NCBI GenBank assembly: GCA_902492005.1
Contig: CABUJV010000020.1
Span: 1 to 37,679, forward strand
Length of the DNA stretch: 37,679 nt
DNA from: an uncultured Eubacteriales bacterium
GTDB taxonomy: Bacteria > Bacillota > Clostridia > Oscillospirales > Oscillospiraceae
Direction of reading: 5' to 3'
A model generated the notes under the pieces. That model made no database searches. It was given only the letters and a program-made list of their open reading frames with translations, and had not been told where the DNA came from. The position numbers were made by a program, and so were the translations under genes. Of this stretch, positions 32,801 to 37,679 are shown piece by piece; position 1 is the first letter of the stretch; the number at the start of each line of letters is the position of its first letter.

Positions 32801-33435
32801 CACACCGTCTCCCCCGCGTCCGCCGTCCCGGACAGGTCAAAGGCGGCAAGCTGTTCCCTCAGCCAGGCGGAGGGGTCGGGGTGGGCCTGGACCCTGCCGT
32901 AGATGTCCAGCGCGATCTGCACCAGCCGGCTGTCGTCCCGCCCGGCGGACAGGGTGTCCACCAGCAGGGCAAAATCCGGGTCCTCCCCGATGGTCTCGTA
33001 CCGCTTTTCCAGCAGACCGTCCATGGCCCGGAGCCGCAGCACCCCGGTCTCCCCCTCGTCGCAGAGGCGGAAGTCCGCGTCCAGGTCCAGCAGATGGCCG
33101 CACTCCCGCAGAAGCTGGGCGCAGAAGGCGTGGACGGTGGAAATCTGGGTCTTGTAGACCAGGGTGGCCTGCCGCCGCAGATGGCGGTCGCCGGGCTGTT
33201 TCGCCAGCCGGGCGGCCAGCTCGTCCACGATGCGCCCGCGCAGCTCGGCGGCGGCGGCCTTGGTGTAGGTGATGACCAGAAAGCGGTCGATATCCAGCCC
33301 CTCGTCCTCCACCCGGGACAGGAGCCGCTCCACTAGCACCCGGGTCTTGCCGGAGCCGGCGGCGGCGGCCACCAGCAGGCAGCCGCCCCGGTCGGTCACC
33401 ACGGCGCGCTGCTGCGTGGTCAGGGGAAAGGACAT
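29848..33435 (-). CDS. addA: Helicase-nuclease AddA subunit of AddAB
   Basis: ATP-dependent 3'-5' helicase and nuclease subunit of AddAB, which resects double-strand breaks for recombination. The 1195-residue protein has the UvrD-like helicase motifs: Walker A AAAGSGKT ending at residue 31, DEYQDTN near 392 and the C-terminal helicase segments (VRLMSIHKSKGLEFPVV; LLYVAVTRAKEKLI). The C-terminal PD-(D/E)XK nuclease shows GVVDCWFE and VVDFKTD (near 1139). Everything needed for activity is present. Its GGAGG site overlaps the stop of the small XRE gene 12 nt upstream, so it is now expressed behind that regulator rather than directly behind addB. Confidence 0.97.
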   Translation of the reverse strand: MSFPLTTQQRAVVTDRGGCLLVAAAAGSGKTRVLVERLLSRVEDEGLDIDRFLVITYTKAAAAELRGRIVDELAARLAKQPGDRHLRRQATLVYKTQISTVHAFCAQLLRECGHLLDLDADFRLCDEGETGVLRLRAMDGLLEKRYETIGEDPDFALLVDTLSAGRDDSRLVQIALDIYGRVQAHPDPSAWLREQLAAFDLSGTADAGETVWGRLLLADAARQGRYWQGRMAHARELCAGDEKLERGYAPSLSATLEGLGAFAAAAEAGWDRAAALAEIPFPKLGAVRGCGDPMAQEQIKAIREKCKKRMGKLRELLRDSSADLLADMALVLPAVRGLFALVEDFSAAYTAEKRRRSLLDFADLEHLAVALLTEDGAPTELAEQWSARFDEVMVDEYQDTNEVQNAIFQAVSGGGRKLFLVGDVKQSIYRFRLADPTIFLEKYRTFRPAGEAAEGEPRRILLTRNFRSRPQVLEGANDLFRALMSREFGEMDYGPDESLYPGAAFPGNEADYAVELDAVDLSGGGDGEEGETPARDLLEARFVARRVRELLDEGFPVSDGEGGLRPVRCADIVVLLRSPNTVLQHYARAFGERDIPWEAEGGGDFFASTEGNVALSLLQIIDNPRQDVALISVLRSPVWGFTADRLALLRGADGKADFYGCLLLGAERGETDCLAFLKELDELRDLAGELSCHQLLWQVYDRTDLLGVFGAMGDGERRRGNLLALAQCARQFEEAGHKGLFGFLTHLARLRENGETLTAAAAGREGAAVRLMSIHKSKGLEFPVVILAGLARRLNREDIQKPMLFHPKLGVGPKGLDRERMVEFTTLARKAVARQLEGEMMAEELRLLYVAVTRAKEKLILSCALTGGARELQRLAGDAGRPVEPQALLATQSVGQWVLLCALARPDGETLRRAADCCVDVAAPCGPAWDVRWVDGGPLFQVQGRWSGRQEGPEADLAAADQGLAERLAWTYPHAAADIPSKLTATQLKGRALDEEVRAGAGPETEPAAAPAPFGRPRFAAEELGLTAAQKGTALHLVMQYLDFERAGTREGAEEEIRRLVDLALLTPEQGEAADPARIAAFFASDLGRELTASTSLHREYKFSILVPAADYYPRAGAGEEVLLQGVVDCWFETLEGITVVDFKTDRVTERTVLARAEEYRPQLMAYSRALEEVTGRRVARRILWFFRLDRAVEV

Positions 33436-33447
33436 GTGTAACGCCTC

Positions 33448-33675
33448 CTATTCGTCCAACTGATGCAGTTGGGGATCGTCCGTACGGCCGACTAAATAGT
33501 CCAAAGAAATCTCAAAAAAATCCGCCATGGCAATAAGGCCGTCCAATCCCGGTCTCCTGTCGCCGCCCTCGTAAAAACGGATATTCCGCTCGGTGGTTTC
33601 GAATATATCTGCCAATTGTTTCTGCGTGAATCCTCTTGTCCGCCGCAGCAGTGCCAGCCTATCAGAAAAATTCAT
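33448..33675 (-). CDS. Small XRE-family regulator between addB and addA
   Basis: A 75-residue cro/cI helix-turn-helix protein: RLALLRRTRGFTQKQLADIF, recognition helix ETTERNIRFYEGGDRRP, then LDGLIAMADFFEISLDYLVG. The architecture is that of short phage-like or element-borne repressors. CCTTTCCT-complement gives AAAGGAG upstream of ATG 33675. It diverges from a small DUF6809-like gene, and the two promoters overlap on one palindrome (33704-33721), which is its obvious candidate operator. Its stop codon is part of the addA ribosome-binding site, so addA expression is probably subject to this regulator's promoter. Confidence 0.93.
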   Translation of the reverse strand: MNFSDRLALLRRTRGFTQKQLADIFETTERNIRFYEGGDRRPGLDGLIAMADFFEISLDYLVGRTDDPQLHQLDE

Positions 33676-33691
33676 AAATTCTCCTTTCCTA

Positions 33692-33720
33692 TTGACAGGA
33701 ACTAATTGTACCTGTACAAT
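33692..33720 (+). promoter_or_regulatory. Rightward promoter of the addB/addA cassette
   Basis: TTGACA (33692-33697), 17-bp spacer, TACAAT (33715-33720), driving the DUF6809-like gene. Confidence 0.85.
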
Positions 33721-33721
33721 T
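33704..33721. promoter_or_regulatory. Shared palindromic operator
   Basis: AATTGTACCTGTACAATT: perfect 8-bp arms around CT, with each arm containing one of the two divergent -10 boxes. An outer inverted repeat, TGACAGGAACT (33693-33703) and AGTTCCTGTCA (33733-33743), brackets it. Confidence 0.85.
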
Positions 33722-33733
33722 GAGGTACATCAA
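33705..33733 (-). promoter_or_regulatory. Leftward promoter for XRE-addA
   Basis: Minus-strand TTGATG (33733-33728), 17-bp spacer, TACAAT (33710-33705). It overlaps the rightward promoter almost completely; their -10 boxes are mirror images. Confidence 0.8.
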
Positions 33734-33755
33734 GTTCCTGTCAGGAGGAATCCAT

Positions 33756-34262
33756 ATGTTTGACCTCTTACGGCTCAATGAGCTCTTCCCCCAGGATGCG
33801 CCTCCGGAATACCACGCCAAGCTCCAGGCCGTGGACCGCTATCACCAGCAGCTCCTGCGGACCTGCTCCATGGACTTTCTGGACGCCTACTGGTCCGAGG
33901 TGGTCCAGCTCTTCGGCATTCTGGAGGACCAGGCCTTTACCCGCGGCCTCCGCCTGGGGGCGCAGCTTGCCCTGGGTCTGACCGCCCCTCTACCGACGCC
34001 CAGAACGCCTTGCCGTCCAGGTTCGGCAGATACCGGCGGCAGTCCCCGCCCCGGCCCTCCTCGAAGTGGCAGGCGGCGGCGTAATCGCAGTAGAGACAGG
34101 CGTTCTTCTCCGGCCCCCGCCAGAAGGGGTCGGCGGCGATGCTGCCCGCGGCCAGCTCCCGGCCAATCTCCTCCAGGATGTTCTGGGTGTGGATCTTCAG
34201 CCGCCCCAGCCGCTGCGCCGACACCAGCGCGTCGCCTGAAATCGCGCCGGTCCGGGCGCTGA
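33756..34262 (+). CDS. DUF6809-like small protein with run-on C-terminus
   Basis: ATG 33756 with AGGAGG upstream opens a frame whose first 75 or so residues look real: MFDLLRLNELFPQDAPPEYH, then helical DFLDAYWSEVVQLFGILEDQ and FTRGLRLGAQLALGL. The final motif resembles the end of DUF6809 proteins, small regulatory-looking clostridial proteins of about 75-90 residues. No stop codon follows there; the frame continues to 34262 as Pro/Arg-rich sequence that is simply the antisense of addB. I take the gene as truncated at its 3' end by a rearrangement near 33975, so the expressed product would have an artificial tail of about 93 residues. It converges with and overlaps addB. Confidence 0.6.
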   Translation: MFDLLRLNELFPQDAPPEYHAKLQAVDRYHQQLLRTCSMDFLDAYWSEVVQLFGILEDQAFTRGLRLGAQLALGLTAPLPTPRTPCRPGSADTGGSPRPGPPRSGRRRRNRSRDRRSSPAPARRGRRRCCPRPAPGQSPPGCSGCGSSAAPAAAPTPARRLKSRRSGR

Positions 34263-37200
34263 CCCGCAGGGGCAGAAACCGCGCCCCCTCCGGGCCCAGA
34301 GGCTCCATGGCCTCCACCACCTCGGGGTCGTCCAGCACCAGCCCCCGGCGCTTGAGCTCGGCGTCGGCCTCCCTGCGCCGCTGGGCCTCGTCCATGGACC
34401 GGCTGCCCTGGACCACCGCCTCCCGGGCGGGCAGGTACAGCACCCCGGCGGGGACCGTCTCCCGGCCGTAGCGCTCCGCCCCCTTCTCCTCCAGTGTAAA
34501 GAGGTAAAGCAGCATCTGGAGCCCCAGGCCGTTCCAGATCTCCGTCAGGTCAAAGGACTTCCGCCCCGTCTTGTAGTCCACCACCCGCAGGTAGAGCCGC
34601 CCGTCGTGGACCCAGCCGTCTACCCGGTCCACGAAGCCGGACACGCTGACGGTGACCCCGTCCACGGTGAACTCCACCGGGGGCAGGCCGTCCCCCGTGC
34701 CGAAGCCCAGCTCAAAGTCAATGGGCTGAAACTGGGAATGGGCCAGCTCGTCCAGCACGTTGAGCACCACCTGAGTCACCGGGCGGACCAGCCGCTGGAA
34801 GAGGTAGACGAACCGGGGCGTCTTGTTCTCAAGCCCCCCCAGCTCCTCCCGGATGTAGTCCTCCATGATGGCCTTAATGCGGCCCTCCACCGCCCTTTTG
34901 TCCCCGGTCCCCCGGCAGGTCTCGTCCTGGAGGACATGCTCCAGGACGTAGTGGACGAAGGTGCCGTACTCCGGGGCCTGGAATCCGGCGGCCTGTCGGG
35001 CCCGGGCCTTCAGGCCGTACTGCATGAAGTAGGAGAAGTGGCAGGACTTATACTTGTCCATCCGGGAGGCGGACATGGGCACCCGCCGGCCGTACAGGGC
35101 GGATACCGCCGCCGGGGACAGGCTGCCCCGGGTCAGCTCCGCCGCCCGCTCCAGCCGCGCCACCCGCTCCCGCCACTCCGGCAGGGCGCGGAGAGCCCGG
35201 CGCACCTGGGCCGACCGGCCGGCCATCTCCAGGGCTGGCCGGGGGGCGGCGAGCCGGAAAGCCCCGTTCAGGCTCCCCTCCTCTATGGTCCGGTTGCGGG
35301 GGAACAGCAGCCGCAGCCGCCCCGCCAGGAACGAGGGCCGCCGCTCCTCCCCCTGGGGCCCCCGGGCGGCCCAGCTCACGCTCAGCCGCTCTGTGGGCCG
35401 GGCGCAGGCCTCGTAGACGATGGTCATCTCCCGGTCCAGCTTGTCCGCCAGCCGGGGGGAGAGCTCCAGCCCGAAGGAAGACAGCAGGCTCCGGTCGTCG
35501 TCGGTGAGCAGGCCCGGGGAGGGGGTGGTCTGGGGGATGGCAGAATCGTCCGCCCCCAGCAGAAACAGGGCCTTCACCGCCCGGCCGCCCATCCGGGCCG
35601 CCTCGCCCGCGGCCACCCGGTCCAGGGATACGGGAATGGAGCCCACATCATACTGGGAGAGCACCAGCTTCAACAGCTGGGCAAACTCGGGCAGCTCCAT
35701 GGGGGCCTGATCCAGCAGCCGGGCACACTGCTCCAGGCCGCCGCACAGGATGTCCCAAAGCTGCCGGTCCTCCTCCGCCCGCTGGAGCTCGCCCCGCCGC
35801 CGCAGCGTCTCCGACCGGGCGGCCAGCTTGTCCGGCAGGCCGATGTCCTCCAAAAAACGGTAGAGGGCCGTCGCCTGGCCCCGTCCGGTCCGGTCCCGGT
35901 TTTTCCGCAGGGTCTCCAGCGGGCCGGTCACCCGCCGCCGGGCGGCGTTGACCCGCTCCAGAATTGCCCGGTCCCCCTCCTCCCAGGGAAAGCCGTAGCC
36001 CCTGGGGTGCATGGTCCAGTCGGCCTTCTGGGTCCAGCGGCTCCCCTTCAGGTCCCATTTGAGGACGTAGTTTTCCAGCACATCCACGTCGTCCCGGTCC
36101 AGGTCGGTCAGGCCGGTCTTCAGGTAGCGGAAGGTCTCGTCATAGGCGTACTCCCCCGCCACCGTGTCCAGCGCCCCGGTGACCACGGCGAACACCGGCC
36201 GCTGGAGGATGTCGGTCATGCCGTCGAGAAAGACAGGGATGCCGTAGCGGCCGAACACCTCTTCCACCAGCGGGGCGTAAGCGTCGAAGCCCCGGCCGGT
36301 GACGGCGACGTCCCGGAAGCGGCAGCCCTCCTCCCGGACCAGCCGCAGGACCTCCGCCGCCGTCCGCTCCACCTCCGACCGGGGGGAATCGGCCTGAAAA
36401 AGCTCCACCGCCGGGGCGGGCTCCTGCCACACGTCCGGCACGTCGGCAAAAAGCTGGGCCTCCACATGGGCCAGGGCCGCCGCCCGGGGGGCCCCAGGTC
36501 CGGTCCAACGGGCCGTCTCGGCCGTGGTCCCCGCCTCCTTTGCCAGCCGCAGCAGGAGGGCGGCGGTCCGCCGGGCGGGGGCGAAGATGCCGGACTCCCC
36601 CTCCCCGTCCAGGGCGCCGCAGGTGAGGGCCACGGTGACGCTGCGGGCCTGTGCCAGAAGCTGCCGCAGCACCAGCCCCTGCTGGGGGGTAAAATCGGTG
36701 AAACCGTCCACATACACGTCCATGCCGCCGGCGTAGCGCCCTTTTTTCAGCCCCTCCGCCAGCCGGGTGAGCCGGTCGCGGGGGTCGGCGGCGGTCCGGG
36801 CGGTCAGGGCGTCGTAGGCCCCGAAAATGAGCCCCAGGTCCCTCAGCTTCTCCCCCTCCCGGCCCCCGGTTTCCTCCCCGGCCCCGGCCAGGGCTGCCGG
36901 AGAGACCTGATACTGCTTGCACTCGTCCAGGGTGGCCAGTAGGCCGGTCAGGAAGGCGGGCCTGCGGGAGGGGCGCTGGTAGACGCTCAGATGGCTGGAC
37001 ACCGACTTCAGCGCGGCGTACATCAGCAGAAGCCGCCCGCCGGGGTCCAGGGTGGGGGCGGCCGCGCCGCCCACCTCCGGCTGGGAAAAGACCCGGCTGG
37101 CCAGCCGGGTGAAGGACAGCACCTCGGCATAGAGGGATGCCTGGTTCCCCGCCACGGCACACAGGGCCCGCTCGGTATCGTGACTGGCCTGCTCCGGCAC

Positions 37201-37299
37201 CAGGATGAGCTGTCGCCGCTCTCCGCCGTTCCGGGCCGCCGCCCGGAGCATGGCGGTGGTCTTGCCGGACCCCGCCCGGCCCAGCAGCAGCTTCAGCAT
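33937..37299 (-). CDS. addB: Helicase-nuclease AddB subunit of AddAB
   Basis: Second subunit of AddAB, 1120 residues. It keeps Walker A (GRAGSGKT, residues 7-14) and has the C-terminal nuclease with GFVDRVDGW and VVDYKTG near 905. The iron-sulfur cluster ligands are present: one Cys near 751 (YKSCHFSYF) and C-x2-C-x5-C near 1065 (CLYCDYAAAC). I chose ATG 37299 with GGGGGAGG upstream; the 12 earlier residues contain that site. The last residues (after about SVEGRSD) are Gly/Pro-rich and encoded by the antisense of the neighbouring small gene, so the native stop has probably been lost. A promoter with extended -10 lies at 37326-37354. Confidence 0.96.
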   Translation of the reverse strand: MLKLLLGRAGSGKTTAMLRAAARNGGERRQLILVPEQASHDTERALCAVAGNQASLYAEVLSFTRLASRVFSQPEVGGAAAPTLDPGGRLLLMYAALKSVSSHLSVYQRPSRRPAFLTGLLATLDECKQYQVSPAALAGAGEETGGREGEKLRDLGLIFGAYDALTARTAADPRDRLTRLAEGLKKGRYAGGMDVYVDGFTDFTPQQGLVLRQLLAQARSVTVALTCGALDGEGESGIFAPARRTAALLLRLAKEAGTTAETARWTGPGAPRAAALAHVEAQLFADVPDVWQEPAPAVELFQADSPRSEVERTAAEVLRLVREEGCRFRDVAVTGRGFDAYAPLVEEVFGRYGIPVFLDGMTDILQRPVFAVVTGALDTVAGEYAYDETFRYLKTGLTDLDRDDVDVLENYVLKWDLKGSRWTQKADWTMHPRGYGFPWEEGDRAILERVNAARRRVTGPLETLRKNRDRTGRGQATALYRFLEDIGLPDKLAARSETLRRRGELQRAEEDRQLWDILCGGLEQCARLLDQAPMELPEFAQLLKLVLSQYDVGSIPVSLDRVAAGEAARMGGRAVKALFLLGADDSAIPQTTPSPGLLTDDDRSLLSSFGLELSPRLADKLDREMTIVYEACARPTERLSVSWAARGPQGEERRPSFLAGRLRLLFPRNRTIEEGSLNGAFRLAAPRPALEMAGRSAQVRRALRALPEWRERVARLERAAELTRGSLSPAAVSALYGRRVPMSASRMDKYKSCHFSYFMQYGLKARARQAAGFQAPEYGTFVHYVLEHVLQDETCRGTGDKRAVEGRIKAIMEDYIREELGGLENKTPRFVYLFQRLVRPVTQVVLNVLDELAHSQFQPIDFELGFGTGDGLPPVEFTVDGVTVSVSGFVDRVDGWVHDGRLYLRVVDYKTGRKSFDLTEIWNGLGLQMLLYLFTLEEKGAERYGRETVPAGVLYLPAREAVVQGSRSMDEAQRRREADAELKRRGLVLDDPEVVEAMEPLGPEGARFLPLRVSARTGAISGDALVSAQRLGRLKIHTQNILEEIGRELAAGSIAADPFWRGPEKNACLYCDYAAACHFEEGRGGDCRRYLPNLDGKAFWASVEGRSDPGQAAPPGGGRG

Positions 37300-37325
37300 A
37301 GGACCTCCCCCTTTCGTTTGTTCCC

Positions 37326-37354
37326 AGTATACCAAAAAAGACCCCGCGTGAAAA
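37326..37354 (-). promoter_or_regulatory. Probable promoter of addB
   Basis: Minus-strand TTTTCA (37354-37349), 17-bp spacer, TATACT (37331-37326) with an upstream TG (TGGTATACT extended -10). Confidence 0.65.
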
Positions 37355-37366
37355 GAGAAAAAGCCC

Positions 37367-37396
37367 TTGACTCACCTACTGATGTAGGTATATAAT
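37367..37396 (+). promoter_or_regulatory. Promoter of the second BlaI-type gene
   Basis: TTGACT (37367-37372), 18-bp spacer, TATAAT (37391-37396). The spacer is filled by operator 37374-37389. Confidence 0.85.
37374..37389. promoter_or_regulatory. BlaI-type operator A
   Basis: ACCTACTGATGTAGGT: perfect 6-bp arms ACCTAC/GTAGGT around TGAT, inside the promoter spacer. Confidence 0.8.
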
Positions 37397-37408
37397 GCAG
37401 GCAAACAA

Positions 37409-37424
37409 ACCTACAACAGTAGGT
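37409..37424. promoter_or_regulatory. BlaI-type operator B
   Basis: ACCTACAACAGTAGGT: same arms, 35 bp downstream of operator A, just after the predicted transcription start. Confidence 0.8.
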
Positions 37425-37438
37425 GAACGAGGTGTCGT

Positions 37439-37679
37439 ATGCTGCGCCTGTCCAATTCCGAGTGGGAGGTCCTGGAGACCCTTTGGCACACTGGGCCCGT
37501 CCCCCTGTCCGCGCTGGTGGAGGAGCTCCGCCGCCGGGGGTCTGTCTGGGCCCCAAACACGGTCCATACCCTGCTCACCCGCCTGTCCCGCAAGGGGGCG
37601 GTGACGGTCCACGGCGGGGCCCGCCCCTTTCGATACGAGGCCGCGGCGGACCGGCTCTCCTGCGAGGGTTGGATTATCT
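37439..37679 (+). CDS. BlaI/MecI-family repressor, N-terminal part
   Basis: The gene starts at ATG 37439 (GAGGTG 5 nt upstream) and runs off the right edge after 80 codons. LSNSEWEVLETLWHTGPVPL, the recognition region WAPNTVHTLLTRLSRKG and the wing VTVHGGARPFRYEA are the BlaI winged helix. The cleavage and dimerisation part lies outside the window. Two ACCTAC/GTAGGT dyads around its promoter look like its own operators, so autoregulation is likely. By analogy an M56 sensor gene probably follows to the right. Its operators differ from those of the BlaI homologue at 16131, so the two systems should not cross-regulate. Confidence 0.93.
   Translation, partial: MLRLSNSEWEVLETLWHTGPVPLSALVEELRRRGSVWAPNTVHTLLTRLSRKGAVTVHGGARPFRYEAAADRLSCEGWII

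Noticed and set aside
34606..36942. Plus-strand frame opposite addB (778 codons)
   Set aside because: Antisense of addB, whose motifs are all in the minus-strand frame.

Overview
The window looks like a chromosomal segment of a GC-rich, spore-forming gut clostridium, most likely an Oscillospiraceae member of the Flavonifractor/Lawsonibacter/Intestinimonas kind. This is inferred from gene content (T-box leader, SleB-type hydrolase, DUF421/DUF4363 pair, dgt-dnaG-rpoD, AddAB, BlaI/M56 pairs), strong Shine-Dalgarno sites and high GC codon use; species cannot be fixed from the sequence alone.

1-2352: the end of an integrated mobile element. A truncated MobC-like gene, a tyrosine recombinase and an excisionase-like protein form one leftward unit. 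A cro/cI-type regulator (XRE) diverges from it. Between the two units lie a perfect consensus promoter and three related operators. The element abuts the 3' end of guaA, a known integration hotspot. 2353-8298: leftward carA-carB-guaA, three glutamine-dependent steps of pyrimidine and GMP synthesis. 8435-12510: membrane metallophosphoesterase, DUF421-DUF4363 pair, nrdR followed by a frameshifted DUF3795 remnant, a 45-residue Asn/Gln-rich peptide too short for ordinary gene callers, and a secreted SleB-like hydrolase.

12598-17950: a BlaI repressor and an M56 (BlaR1-like) protease with a huge non-penicillin-binding external domain, divergent from a lipoprotein serpin. The shared intergenic region holds a consensus promoter bracketed by two 18-bp dyads. 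I think this is the best candidate for an undescribed system: protease sensing coupled to a protease inhibitor. 18193-20986: an AT-rich NTF2-like gene, tRNA-Gln(CUG), and a T-box leader controlling leuA.

21026-29740: a small unknown gene divergent from an XRE regulator, then a long leftward block: flavin reductase-like protein, hflX, GNAT, yigZ, dgt, dnaG, rpoD, nudix, with rpmE upstream. 29848-37299: addB and addA, normally adjacent, are separated by a divergent two-gene cassette (XRE regulator and a small DUF6809-like protein). Two overlapping promoters of the cassette share one perfect palindrome. Both the small gene and addB appear to have lost their native stop codons at the junction. 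37439 to the end: the start of a second BlaI-type repressor with its own operator pair.
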